From positions 5,146,001-5,210,000 of the forward strand of contig NC_134161.1 of NCBI RefSeq assembly GCF_033958435.1: 64,000 nucleotides of DNA, in the 5' to 3' direction. This DNA comes from Carettochelys insculpta. Lineage: Eukaryota; Chordata; Testudines; Carettochelyidae. Position numbers and translations under genes: made by a program. The notes below the pieces were generated by a model. The model worked only from the letters and a program-made list of their open reading frames with translations, ran no database searches and had not been told where the DNA came from. Shown here one piece after another: positions 46,392-57,731 of this stretch (position 1 is the stretch's first letter; each line of letters starts with the position of its first letter).

Positions 46392-47880
46392 TAGGTGAAA
46401 TTCAGCCCTTTGCAGATGGACACCACAAAGACTGTTTTGAGGAAGTAAGTAGGGGCGAATTTTGCATAGTGTTCACTCCTCTAAACACACATGGAAATGG
46501 AGCTATTTTGTGTCCATGATATCTCACAACCAACCTGTAGCAGAGCGGAAAATGGACCTCAGGTATCCTGTCTCTGAGGCTTCTGCCACAAAGACATGTC
46601 CATTCTTCCCATGTTTCTGGGGAGTTAGTTCATTGTGGTTAGTTGCTGGAATGGAGACACACCTCTGTGTATAACCTATAAGTCACCTTTGACGTGCTGT
46701 CCATTTGATCCAAAAGAGACGTAAATACTATTGCACTGAGATCACAGCACGTGCAGAAAATTCTCCAAGTCTAACCAAGCAAGCAAAGGAAAATAAAAAA
46801 AAAAAAAAAAGATTAGGGAAAGTCCGAATGGTATCACACAGAAGACTGTTTCTCAGACACAATTAAGTGTGTGAATTAATTTCCTGGGCAGATGGGTATT
46901 TTATGAGAAAACAGTTTTTATGAAGATCTTGAACATTTCTTTGCCAGTGAATATTTTTGAGATGATTTTGCTGAGGCTGCAGCCATCATACTTTAAAAAA
47001 GAGATTCTTAGGTTTTTTGTTTTTCCAGAGCAGTTTTGCAGTGAAAGTGCCGGAAATGCAAGAAATTGTGGCAGTGCATGAGAAGGGGGATAAGAGGCTG
47101 GAATATAAAGGCTGATTCATGGTGTGGGTATAACACTTGTTAGAATAAGGTTCCGATGAAACCACATTAGCACGTGACTGGTTTCGTTCTTATTGGAACT
47201 CATCAGACGTGCATAAACTGATGTCCATAGCGTGATTCAAACCTGGGAATCATATCTGGGAAAACGATAATCCAACTGATCTACATAACACTTGTTTACG
47301 TTAAGAAAGAACAGTGGCTGTTCTTCTGTTTTAAATATTGCTTCATTCTGGTTGTATTATGCAGGCCCAAAGGGTATGATTTTCTGTGCTTTGTGCAGTC
47401 ACTTACACCAGTGCATGGGGAGTATCAAATGCTACCGGATCAGAGTGGCTGAAGAAGGTTCAGGAGAATGGGGAATAGGGACACGGAATAAGGCCTGACC
47501 TCAGTTTCATCTATCACAGAAGCATACAGCGCCTCAGTTATCACAGGAACTAATTTAACTGTGCATTGCCCCTAGTGTCCTCATTTACCTTTGTGCAGAG
47601 CACTGGTAAGACATTACCATTCCTCACAGTCCTACACCCAGTTTGCACTGATGACCTTTACCAACTGAAATGAAGAGCAGTGGTGAATGGGGCTTGTGGC
47701 ATCTGAACACTGACTTGATCTCAGGTTAGCATAATTAGGATGTTGGATCACATGCTGTTTTGAAGAAAGGAAAGAAAGAAATCTGCTCAGGCTTCAGGAG
47801 TCTCTCTTCTCTACCTGTTCTATCTCTCTCAGGTTAGCCTGACTCACCTGTTCACAACTGCAAAATACACAGATAAGAGT
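46392..47880. other. Non-coding stretch with A16 run
   Basis: No gene. A 16-base A run lies at 46795-46810. The rest is unique DNA. Confidence 0.4.
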
Positions 47881-48117
47881 CAGTATCAGAGAGGTAGCCG
47901 TGTTAGTCTGTAGCTTCAAGAACAACAAGAAGTCTTGTGACACCTTATAGACGAACAGATATTTTGGAGCATAAGCTTTTGTGGGGAAAGACCTGCTTCA
48001 TCAAATGCATGGATCATGCAGACTCATGCATCTGATGAAGCAGGTCTTTGCCCACAAAAGATTATGCTCCAAAATATCTGTTAGTCTATGAGGTGCCACA
48101 AGACTTCTTGTTGTTCT
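47881..48117. mobile_element. Family P retroelement copy 3, inverted dimer with 13-bp target duplication
   Basis: The left half reads ATCAGAGAGGTAGCCGTGTT, then AAGTCTTGTGACACCTTATAG and CAGATATTTTGGAGCATAAGC. The right half repeats the same sequence inverted: GATGAAGCAGGTCTTTGCCC, CTCCAAAATATCTGTTAGTC, AGGTGCCACAAGACTTCTTG. The two arms (about 90 bp) meet near 48010. CACAGATAAGAGT (47868-47880) and CACAGAAAAGAGT (48118-48130) flank it with one mismatch. It has no coding capacity. The head-to-head organisation with a long duplication is reminiscent of Penelope-like elements, but I have no reverse transcriptase to confirm this. Confidence 0.8.
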
Positions 48118-48179
48118 CACAGAAAAGAGTGTTACATCTGCGACCAGTCTCCAGTCCCAGTGCATTCAGGGGTATACAC

Positions 48180-48373
48180 CAGTGTTCTCTCTCATTTTTT
48201 TCCATCCATGTGCAGAATAAATTTTGTTATGTGCTCCACAGCATGCGTGGATGTGCACCACCAGTAGAGAGAAGGGCACTGGCTGTGGATGCTGTGGGCA
48301 CTCTGCTAATCAGCTGGGTGGCATTTGACTCTCAGGGTTGGCCACCAAAGCATTCAGCATGCAGGAAATACTG
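48180..48373 (-). mobile_element. hAT-type MITE, family H copy 6
   Basis: Starts CAGTGTTCTCTCTCATTTTT, has CATGTGCAGAATAAATTTTG and CTAATCAGCTGGGTGGCAT, and ends CAGCATGCAGGAAATACTG. Octamers GTATACAC (48172-48179) and GAATACAC (48374-48381) differ at one base. Confidence 0.85.
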
Positions 48374-50204
48374 GAATACACGGCCTTCCTTTCCCTCGGA
48401 ATTCCAGATTGCTGACGGCTTCCCAAGCGCATTCAACTGAGCAACCTACCACAGAACTCTGCATTCCTTCCCCTGAGGAATAGAATCGATCCTTTCAAAA
48501 AGTGAATGTGATATGAATGTGTAATGCAGTATCGAGCTATTGCAATCATTGTTAGCCTATCTATCAGCATCTAAATCTAGAAGTTGTCCAGAAAGAGAGA
48601 AATAGCTTGTCAGGGGAATTTAACCCAGATTCTCTGGCTACTAGCCAATATTCTTTTTCAACTGAGTTCTTAGGTTCACTGCTCTGCTGGCTGCAAGCCA
48701 GGGATCTCTTGGCTTCATGAACACCTCTGGGCTTTATTTCCTTTTTCACGAAATATGCAATGATTCCACATTTCTCTGATGCGTGGTAGAAAAAATACAT
48801 TAAACCAATCCTATTGGGAAGGTGGGATGGGGTTCATCAACCCACCAGAACAGCAGGGGAGGGCAGGGTGAGTTCCCTGCCTTTGACGATGTGTCACTGT
48901 CCCCCCCGCATTCTTCTCCATATCTTTCTGGACACTGCACAGTTCAGCCTCTGCCCTCCTTGTCTGAAAAGCTGCCATGGAGTGTGCTTTCTGCTCATTG
49001 TTCATACACTCAGTACAGGGGGACGGACTAAAAATATGTTTGGAACCTCAGAGCGCTCTTCTCTGGGCTGTCCACTTATTTCCAAGTGCACTGAGTTGTT
49101 CCCTGTTTATTCATCTTCCAGTGTCCCAAATCAGTCATGTGGGAACATCCAGAAATGCTGTCACTTAGGAAGCAGTCTGCTCTGTAGACAAGGCCCCCCG
49201 CGTGTAAGATTCATGATCAAAGAGGCATAGGGGATGGTTTCTCCAAAGATGAATAATTCTCTGCAGTGTACATTGCCACCTAACAGCCTTGTGAAGCTGA
49301 GACCTCTTTGTTCATCTATCAGAGGGACTTTGTCCGGAGCAAGAGAGATGAACGGTATGTCAGTTATACAAGGGACCTGCTTTCTCGTTGCTCATTCCCC
49401 TGAGCTTGGTGGTAAATGACTGTAGTTTTCATCACTCAGAAATGCAAGTATTAGGGAATCTCAGCTGAATAACACACAGGGAAGCTTCTTTCCCCAGAGC
49501 TACAGTAAAATCTGAAACAGCCTGCCCCAGCTTGCTGGGGGGGTTGCACAGTGTAGCAATAAATGTTTCTTCCAAACAATTCGATGAAACACCATGCACA
49601 ATCTCATGCTCATTAGCATATTGCCCAGAAAAGATCTGGGGAAAAAGGCTCAACTCGTAACTGCGGACACTGTTGGAAATGAAATTGTGTCTTTCATGCA
49701 AAGCAGCTCCCTGGAACTGTAATGCAGTTCTCCAGATGCTAGAACCCTGCAGTGTAATTACTGCTGATTCACATGGGCGCATGCTATTGGTTCCAGTGAA
49801 TATAAGCAGGGTGTGAGGAGGCTGTAGAAAGAGGAAACTAGGATGAAGGTGAAGCTAAGGGAAGAGGGCAGCTAAGTCTAGGAAGAGGATAATTAAGTAG
49901 ATGATATTGTACAATATAATTCAATTTTTGGTTCGCCCAGACACCTGGAAGCAGGATGACTTTTGCTGCTGTGTTGGAGCCAGAGCTTGTATCAGGCTTG
50001 GGTACTCTTTAAGACACTTCTTCCCGAAATGGAATGAACCTGGGAGCTTCCGTTCTTCCAGGCCCACTTATGATGCTGATTCCTGGCTTATAGAACAGGG
50101 TTTGATTTCTCAGTGCCTTGCCTTTAACCTGTGACAAATTGGTGGGCATGATTCTTCAATAGTTTGCAGAGGAGTGGGTGAAGAGCAATGTGCGTGTGGG
50201 TGAA
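48374..50204. other. Non-coding stretch, nothing recognised
   Basis: No gene. Frames at 48814-49230 and 49432-49782 overlap one another on both strands, with no domain. Confidence 0.4.
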
Positions 50205-50445
50205 ATACTCCATAGACACATAAGAAGGGCCATACTGGGTCAGACCAAAGGTCCATCTAGCCCAGTAACCTGTCTTACAACTGTGGCCAATGTCAGATGC
50301 CCCACAGGGAGTGAACAGAACGATCATCAAGTGATCTTTCACCTGTCATCCATTCCCAGCTTTTGCCAAACAGAAGCTAGGGACGCCACTTCTACCCATC
50401 CTGGCTGCTAACCGTTTATGGACTAATAGCCACCACCTGCCATAC
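50205..50445 (-). mobile_element. CR1 LINE 3' tail
   Basis: Reversed CR1 end: ATAAGAAGGGCCATACTGGG, TCAGACCAAAGGTCCATCTAG, GTGGCCAATGTCAGATGCCCC, GTCATCCATTCCCAGCTTTTGCC, and CTACCCATCCTGGCTGCTAACC. Nearly complete over the conserved tail and preceded by the ACATAAGAA remnant of the terminal repeat. Confidence 0.85.
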
Positions 50446-50829
50446 ACAGGTAGATTATTTTACAAGGGCAAGTCTAAAACAGTGATGACAGACAATAAAT
50501 GGTTTGTCATGTTCCTCTGTACAACATGATGAAACTGCCTGAGTCTGAAATAATCTGGATTTCTTTTTGGTAGTTCACTGGAGCAAAGGTATATTTTATA
50601 CACTAGCTGAAAATGTGTCCCCTCCCGTCCATTGTAGGTCATGACCTTCAGAAAGTTGGGAGTTAGGGGAAGGTTGAGTAGGTCTTATTAGAGACATTTA
50701 GACTTGTCTTCTCTTTCTCTGCCCTTCTTCATCTTTTACACTTTCAGGATAAACTCTGTGTAGCTCCTTTCTTCAACGAGCCTATGAATCTCAAAAGCGG
50801 TGCAGAATTATCAGATGGCAAACTCACTA
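50446..50829. other. Non-coding spacer
   Basis: Nothing recognised. Confidence 0.4.
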
Positions 50830-51155
50830 CAGGTTGAACATCTGTGTTCCAGCACCCTTGGGACCTGACCAGTAACAGAGGAGAGAATTTGCTGGACCAA
50901 AGGAAGTCAATAATGTCTCACGCATTATCAACACTTCCACTGCTTACTGGGCTCTTAGAAGATATTTAGGGGTAAATTACAGCTAAATAACAGCACAGAA
51001 CACTGAGAGCCAGGACAGGTAGCTATAAAAAAACTTTATATTACCACAGGAGACTTGGCCACATTCATCATAAGTGGTCATCCAGCTAACTAAAATCATG
51101 CCAGATTATGAACGTTGCCAGATGAGAGACTTCCGGATTAGAGAGATTCAGCCTG
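50830..51155. mobile_element. Tigger-like MITE copy 2
   Basis: Starts CAGGTTGAACATCTGTGTTC and ends GGATTAGAGAGATTCAGCCTG. TA lies before it (50828-50829) and CA after (51156-51157, one change). Its body is collinear with copy 1. Confidence 0.82.
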
Positions 51156-51539
51156 CACATCGGTCCCATTGACTTTGTTATCTTTACAGAGGATATGGGA
51201 GTAGTGTGACATGATTTCAATTCAGTTTATATGAGCCAGTAGGAGGCACTTAGCCCTGTAAGCTTTTCCAGCCCTTCACGATTGACCCCTCCTTAGCAAG
51301 GTGCTGCTGAATAAAATTCTTCCCCCACAGACGCACACATTTTGCTATGTTTTAGCAGACCATTGAGAACTCAGTCAGAAAGCCTGAACTTGAACTTGCA
51401 TTGAAAAATGACCAATACAAAAAGCAGAGAGATGGTTTACTTCCCCTGTACCGACCAACCAAAGTTTTTTTTTGTGAATTGCAGCCTGGTGAGAGCAAAT
51501 GATAGGGAAATCTTGTGGCATGAACATTACAATGAAGAA
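51156..51539. other. Non-coding spacer
   Basis: Nothing recognised apart from a T-run at 51465-51472. Confidence 0.4.
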
Positions 51540-51626
51540 CACCTGACGAAGCGGGTCTTTGCCCATGCAAGCTTATGTTCCAATAAATCTGTTAGTTTGT
51601 AAGGTGCCACAGGACTTCTCGTTGTT
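51540..51626 (+). mobile_element. Family P retroelement copy 4, 9-bp target duplication
   Basis: Reads TGACGAAGCGGGTCTTTGCCC, AAGCTTATGTTCCAATAAATC, AGGTGCCACAGGACTTCTCG, ending GTTGTT. AATGAAGAA occurs at 51531-51539 and 51627-51635. It corresponds to the right arm of the inverted dimer at 47881-48117 and stops at the same base region (…TTGTTGTT). Confidence 0.7.
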
Positions 51627-52329
51627 AATGAAGAATCTGTGAGTACTTCCACACAAGAGTCAAGGTCTTCTCCCAAAAAGATTTATAAGGTGACTTTGCA
51701 TATTTCCAGCCCACATATTTCTTTTTCAGAGGTGGTGAGCACAGGTCAATAACAAGCAAACTACATTCATTCATAGGAGAAAAAAAAAAGTCACCTTGAA
51801 TTTAAGACAGAAATTATGGCTGAATTCCCCCTGGTTTCTCTTATTCCTTAATGCACATTGATCTTTATACACAGCACGATACTATAACAGCACTTCCAGG
51901 CATTCAGTGCTTATCAGTTCAGCAGAACTTTCCTTTGTGCTAACTTCCCATCAGCACGCTGTGAAGGTATACACATTTTTTATTTTTGCAATTGTTTTAC
52001 AGAAGCGTAGATGGAACATACCTAATGAAAAGAGATGAGAGAAAAAGACGATGTTCTGTGTGCTGGCTAGAGTGGTTTTTTGCCTTTGTAGCCTGACCTG
52101 TAAGATACAACAAGGTATCTGTGGGATGGGCTTGATCCTGGTAGCAAAAGTTTCAGTAGAAACTATGGACTCTCAGCAGTTTTGGGAACCAGCCCTTATG
52201 CTGCTGGTTACAAGGAGTCAGCAGAGTTGGTGGGTGAACTCAGGCCGGGAAGGTATTTCCTGAGTCAGCAAGTCCTTCCCGTGCTGTCATGGGCCATTCT
52301 GTCATAGAACCCCAGTCAACAACATGTCA
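51627..52329. other. Non-coding spacer
   Basis: No gene; an A-run at 51780-51789. Confidence 0.4.
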
Positions 52330-53400
52330 AGTTTCATCTTGAAACTTATGCGGTTCTTTGACCTGGGAGCTGTTCCAAAAACTCCCTCTTTTGACAGACA
52401 GAAATCATCTTATTTCCAGCCTAAATTCATTCATGAGCAGTTCATGCACTTTTGGTCTTGTGCTAGCATTGTCATTTAGCTTTTTCAGATGTTTTTCCTC
52501 CCTGGTATTCATGCGTGACCAATGTCCCAAATTCCCCCGATATATTAGGGGAGAGCAATCAGATCTCCTCTTAGCCTTTCATTTGTGAGAGTAGACCAGT
52601 CAAGCTCCCTGCATTCTCCTGGCATGATGCAGGCTCTGTATTCCCCTATTAGCCTAGTACAGGTTGCACCTTGCTTGTCCAGCACCCTCAGGATCTAAGC
52701 AGTCCCAGACAAGGGATTTTGCCGGATGAGGGGTGGTCAGTGCCCTCGGCACTTCCCTTCTGTCCCCCAGCCACTTTTAAGTCTTTCTGCTGGCTCCCCA
52801 ACTGCAGCAGCTGCCCGGCTGGCTTCCTGCCTCTGTGGTTCCCTGGCTGCTCCCAGCCCCGTGGCTCCATGGCTGACTCCCGGATAGCTCCCCAGCTGAT
52901 TTCTGGCCCGCAGTTCCCTGGCTGGCTTCCTGTCAACTCCCCAGCTTCCCAGCCTCACTGCTCCCTGACCAGTTCCCCAGCCACTGTGGCCACTGCTGGC
53001 TATCCAGCCACTGGGGCCTGCTGGCTTCTCTTCCCTTCTCGTGGACGGAGGGAGGGAGCTCCAGCAGAGGCGCTGACACCAGTCCTGGGTTGCAGTGGGA
53101 GCTCTACCCCACCACCCCAAGCTGCAGCAGGCTGGTGGGGGCTCCAGCTATGGCCCAGGTCATGGTGCTGGCCACTGCTATTGCCTCAGTGGTACAGGTC
53201 CTGCCCCAACCCCAGGACTCTCCAATCCTGCAACATCTGTGGTCATGCCAGATGCCAGATGTTGCCAGATGAGAGAATTCTGGATTTAAGAAGTTTAACC
53301 TGTAGCTCATCTCTCCACCCATTTCAGTTTGAATTCATCTTTCCTGTACTTGAACGGTAAGAATGGTATATGGTATTCCAGAAGTGCAGGGCTTTTGGAC
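52330..53400 (-). mobile_element. CR1 LINE fragment interrupted by a Tigger-like MITE
   Basis: The plus strand before 52660 carries a reversed CR1 3' region: TTATTTCCAGCCTAAATTCATTCATG, TTGGTCTTGTGCTAGCATTGTC, AGAGCAATCAGATCTCCTC, and CCCTATTAGCCTAG. It resumes after 53302 with TAGCTCATCTCTCCACCC, TTTCAGTTTGAATTCATCTTTCC and TGGTATTCCAGAAG, in the same order as in other CR1 copies (compare 36550-36740). The interruption is exactly the MITE. The outer limits are approximate. Confidence 0.75.
52660..53302. mobile_element. Tigger-like MITE copy 3, inserted in a CR1 copy, with expanded GC-rich core
   Basis: Starts CAGGTTGCACCTTGCTTGTCC and ends CTGGATTTAAGAAGTTTAACCTG. TA is duplicated at 52658-52659 and 53303-53304. 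At 643 bp it is nearly twice as long as copies 1 and 2. The extra length is a C/G-rich core (about 52740-53230) made of degenerate repeats of CCCTGGCTGNCTTCCTG and CTCCCCAGC phrases. The 229-codon frame across it is a by-product of this composition. Confidence 0.85.
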
Positions 53401-54322
53401 TTCAACCTGAGCTTCACTCTTGTTTGCTAGGATGTCTTTTTGGAATGAGTCTCCCATCATGAAGAACCTATAGGAAATATATTTCCATAGAACTTGACCC
53501 CACATACTGGGAGCCTGATGATTATACAACTTATTAATCATGTTGCAAAGAGATGTATAGGTATACAGAAGAAACTTCAGCAATGCTGGTCCTAAAAAAA
53601 TTAAACCTTTTTAGTTAGCCACTCCAGACTCTGGTTACTCACCCAGTGGGCGAAGGGAGCTTATGCATGCAAGAGCTGAAAACTTTTTATTGTTTATTCT
53701 CAGCATGGTCCTGACGATTTGTACATGAATCAAAGGGCACTCCAGTGGCTTCTTTGGGGTTATGCATCTTCGGTGGAATTTCCCAGGAACCGCTTCATAT
53801 ACTGGTTCAAATCTACCTTCTAAATATTTCTGGAAGCTTTGGCAAAGGATAGAAACCAGCTACTTTCTTTTGCCTACCTGCGTTTATCTAAGGTGCTAGT
53901 CTTCAGAAAAAATGTGTATTACTCCTTTCTCTGTTCACTTCCTCTCCAGGAAGTGTTCTCTGCTGTGTCCTCTTGCACTTTCATTCTAAAACTGTCTTAA
54001 GAAAATTTACATTTTCTGAGTATTAAGAAGTTTCCTAATCCCTGGTTTTTCATGCCTTGAACAAATGTATCCAAATAGAAGTGGTCGCAATCCATTGATG
54101 GCTTCATTTTCTAAAAAGAAAATCCTCTTCTTTTTGGCTTTGATTTCTATGTACCTGTTGCTAATCCAGGGCATGGTAGTTTTGCTTTTCTCAGGACCAT
54201 ATTTCCTTTAGTACCTACTTTTGTGCTTATTGAGTTTCACTCTCAGGTTCAAAGAATGTCAGGATTGTAAAGTAAAACTGATTTTTAACAAGTCCTCTCA
54301 GTAAAACCACTTAGCTGGTGAG
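53401..54322. other. Non-coding stretch, nothing firm
   Basis: No gene. AT-rich with no transposon ends seen; the region may contain further decayed CR1 sequence but I cannot show it. Confidence 0.35.
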
Positions 54323-54510
54323 CTGTGTTCCCTGTAAGCCGACAACTTGGGTGGCCATCCAGAAGAGATTCAGGTGCTGCTCAGCTGATTAACAGAGCTC
54401 CCACAGCGAGTGGCATGTGTTTCTACTGGTGGTGGACATCCGCACATGCCTTGGTGCACACAACAAAATTTATTCCGCTCGTGGGTGGAAAAGAAATAGA
54501 GGGAACACTG
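54323..54510 (+). mobile_element. hAT-type MITE, family H copy 7
   Basis: Starts CTGTGTTCCCTGTAAGCCGAC, has CAGCTGATTAACAGAGC, TTTCTACTGGTGGTGGAC and CAACAAAATTTATTCCGC, and ends ATAGAGGGAACACTG. Octamers CTGGTGAG (54315-54322) and CTGGTGAA (54511-54518) differ at the last base. Confidence 0.87.
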
Positions 54511-55892
54511 CTGGTGAATGTTGTGAACTTCTGGACAAACCTGGCCTGGAGTCTGAGATTGTAACAACATGAGAACAGTGGAATGTACTGTGATTTTAGG
54601 TTCCATTGCAAACCTATTAACCAGCTATGCCCTTTCACATGTCGTTAGGCAAAGTGGTTATCCCATAAGTGCTACCTGCATCTGTGGCAGCATGGAGAAT
54701 ATGAACAAGTGGCATTGAGATGACGCACAGTTTTGGAGCGGGTGAGAGTGTCCTGGCTCCCCCTTTGGTCACTTTTAGCCAATTTAAAAGAAGTGCTGAA
54801 GCATCAGGTCTTGATTCATTCCTCTGTGATGGACTGACGTCAATGCTCCAGCAAGGGGAGGGGAAATCGGCTGTCTAAGCCTCAAGTAAGAGCTTTGGGA
54901 AGAAGGAACTGGTACAAAGATGCACCTTATTAATAAGATACTAGCTGAAGAAACATTTCCCTGCAGATAGTCTCCCCGTCGGTTTGTTTTCTTTTCCTAA
55001 TTTAATAGCTTTCCCCCAAGCTTCAATAAGCCTGTCCAGCACTCAGGGAGGCCATGTTTGTTAACACATCATGACAGATGCTCATTCTAACCTATAATCC
55101 CTGTGCATTAATCCGCTAGGTTTTCCCAGCAGCCTCACTTGCTCGCTTAGCTGAGACTATTCAAACCAGAGCTTGCTGAATTGCCTTCATTTCTTTAGCT
55201 GGAGGAGTTAACTCAACCACCGGAGCAGCAGCAGCAATAAAAACCTCTTCTACTTTGCAGCAAGGTCTGGGAGGCAAACATTACCAGCCAAAGCTCTTCC
55301 CTAGTGCAGAAGCTCACTGCTGCTTCCCATTTCAGTCCTAGGAATATTGCTGCCCACAAATGAAAAGGCAGACGATTGGATTCATCAGCAGGGTGCTGCC
55401 TGTTTTAGTGCACACACAGGGGTTCTGAGAGATGATCAGTTTTCCTAGCAGCCCACAGGGGATGGGTGGGTCCAGAAACCCAGCATCTTAAATGTGTGGT
55501 GCATTTAGAAAACCCAGCATCTTAAATGCATGGTGCCTTTAAACAGCTGGCAAAAACATGAGCCTGGCTTGTTGTGGTGCTTATAATGATTTGTCACTTA
55601 GATGGGTCTGTGTAAAATTTATACTCACTTAATATCATTTTTATTACATGGTTAATCACAAGGAAGAATAAAAAGGAAGGGAACCTGAATGCCTCTAATT
55701 CGTTTGCTTAATGCAGCACTCAGAGGAGAAGAGAAAGCATTTGCTAATCATTTATTTGGGCAATCTGAGGGTTTCTGACAGTGTTGCCAAGTAATGTTAT
55801 GCTGAAAGGTTTTAATCTTTCCTTTTGCTAAACATGAACAACAGGAGTAGCATCAAAGCTGCTATGTCTACTAACAGGCAGATACGATTCGT
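54511..55892. other. Non-coding stretch with candidate conserved element and a tandem duplication
   Basis: Positions 54900-55250 are unique DNA without repeat marks, with CATTAATCCGCTAGG, TTTGTTAACACATCATGACAG and CAAGCTTCAATAAGCC. They are a candidate conserved non-coding element on appearance only. A 34-bp tandem duplication lies at 55476-55543. No exon is evident. Confidence 0.3.
55476..55543. repeat. 34-bp tandem duplication (imperfect)
   Basis: AAACCCAGCATCTTAAATG occurs at 55476 and again at 55510, each followed by a TGGTGC-TTTA phrase. The two 34-bp units differ at a few positions (TGTGTGG / TGCATGG, GCATTTAG / GCCTTTAA). Confidence 0.85.
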
Positions 55893-56070
55893 AGCCATAA
55901 GAATGGCCACACTGGGTCAGAACATAGGTCCATCTAGCCTAGTGTCCTGCCTTCTGACAATGGCCACTACCAAGTGCCCCAGAGGAAATGAATAGCACAG
56001 GTGATCATTAAGTGATCCATACCCAGTCACCCATTCCCAGCTTCTGGCAAACAGAGGCTAGCAATCTTGT
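55893..56070 (-). mobile_element. CR1 LINE 3' tail
   Basis: Reversed tail: CCATAAGAATGGCCACACTGGG, AGGTCCATCTAGCCTAGTGTCC, ATGGCCACTACCAAGTGCCCC, CACCCATTCCCAGCTTCTGGC. Confidence 0.82.
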
Positions 56071-56111
56071 GTACTCACAGACCCCTGGCAGTTTCAAAAA
56101 TTATAACCACA

Positions 56112-56195
56112 GTTCTGCCCAGTATGATGGGTCCTCAATGTTGAATCGAGACCCCTAGGTGCTACTGTAATACAAGTAATAATAATTATTAGGCC
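56112..56195 (+). mobile_element. L2-like LINE/SINE tail
   Basis: TATGATGGGTCCTCAATG, GAGACCCCTAGGTGCTACTG, TAATACAAGTAATAATAATT, the final part of the tail type seen at 44518-44642. Confidence 0.6.
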
Positions 56196-57678
56196 TATGA
56201 CTTTAGGGTGAGCCTGGAGAAAGTTCCAGGGTTGCTGGACTGCTTAGTGTGGAGATGGCAGAACCAAATACGATGGGTCTTTTAACCATTAGAAGCAGGG
56301 AGAGAGAGAGAGACCATGCTTTGAAATTTCTGTCCTTTTCTCTGATCTTTATTTTTTGTCTCTTTTCCTTGATTAGAGTGTCTAAAGTCTTTAAAACTTA
56401 GGGACGGGGGTTTATAAGGAAATAGATTTCTTTTTTTAAGCTACACCTTTGCACCACCTTGGAAAGTAGATTGCAGAGTTTAGCGGACAACTCACTTCTG
56501 GAGTGCCCCTGCCTTCTCTAGCCCCCCAAACTGAAGAGTGGTGGGAGTGTGTGGGGAGAGGATAGTGAGATCCTGTGCTAGCAGTGTGTGAGAGAGTGGG
56601 AGAGAACAGGCTGTCTGGTTTACTCAGGTGTTATTTGTGATACTGCCCTCAACCATTTTACCAAGGATTTTTTGCACATCTACCCTCAGGATATTCCAGT
56701 CCAATCCTGACAGAATAAGAAGCAAGACTATGTACTCCAGGTAGGGAACCACACTGCTCCATTTGAACTTCCTGGTGCTTTTATCCCGACCATGCACCCC
56801 TACAGAAGGGCATTGGGCTTAGTGTCCTTCATGCTACAGCTACTGCTGTCACCTGCCAGCCAAAGTCACTTATCTAGCAGGCCGTGATCATGCACACCAC
56901 TGAATCTGAGTTCCGTCAGCCCTTGGGGTGAAAAACCTGGGATCTCTTCTGAAACCTGACGCCAGCAATCAAGGTTGCCACTCAGACACTGGATAGAGCC
57001 TTCATCCAGTTAAATGGAAACTTGAGCAGGAAGGTCCCCATCATACCTCAACTTCTTAAAAGTCCCAACTTTTCCTACACGTTGCCAGCAGGATTCTTCT
57101 TGTGATTGAGGAGTTGAATCTAGACAGCAGGATAGTTATGCAGGCCATGTGATGTGCTACTGGCTGTGTCCACCACTTGACGGACACTGACTACTGCTGC
57201 AAAGATTCCCAGATCTCTCGAAGGCAGCCCAGGTTCGTCATACTGGTACATCAGAGAAAATCCTTCATCATAACACTGACTATATTTAAACAGACATGAC
57301 AGTGCTGTCGTGCTGAAGAGAATACATGACACTGAAGCTTACAGGAATAGCCTATAAATATCAACATAAATCTTATTGCCTTTCTTAGTGCCATACTTTA
57401 GCAGGCTCAGGTATATATGCAATCCCCAGCCCATCAAAGGGGAATTAGGGATTCTTCCCTCATCTTTCTTCCAAAGGGAAAGCTTCTAGTGGCAACTTTA
57501 AAGGTGTATATGCAAGTCATTATCTCCTTTATGAAGAAGCATTTGACATCTGCTTCTAATTCTTTTTAGCAGCTTGTTTCTTGTGATACATCTGACTTTC
57601 TAAACTTGTGCAGCACTCTGCTTATACTCACGTTCATATTTTTTTCTCCACCAATATGTCCTGTAATAATGAGCAAGC
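56196..57678. other. Non-coding stretch, nothing recognised
   Basis: No gene or repeat ends supported. Confidence 0.4.
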
Positions 57679-57731
57679 CTATGGCACTCCTTGTTTTTAA
57701 AGATACTGGCTAACATGGCCACCCCTCTGAG
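57679..57731 (+). mobile_element. Family P retroelement fragment, copy 5
   Basis: ATGGCACTCCTTGTTTTTAA, AGATACTGGCTAACATGGCC, ACCCCTCTGAG match the ending of family P (compare 39610-39663: TGTTTTTGAAGATGCAGACTAACTCGG...). It overlaps the 132-codon minus-strand frame 57600-57998, weakening any claim that the frame is a gene. Confidence 0.55.

Noticed and set aside
46050..53302. Considered whether the three Tigger-like copies form a CRISPR-like or regularly spaced array
   Set aside because: They are inverted-repeat transposons thousands of bases apart with TA duplications; spacing is irregular and there is no short direct-repeat/spacer pattern anywhere in the window.
52671..53360. 229-codon open frame, the longest in the window
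   Set aside because: It runs across the GC-rich core of a Tigger-like MITE and into the CR1 host; Pro/Ser/Gly-rich translation is explained by the C/G-rich degenerate repeats.
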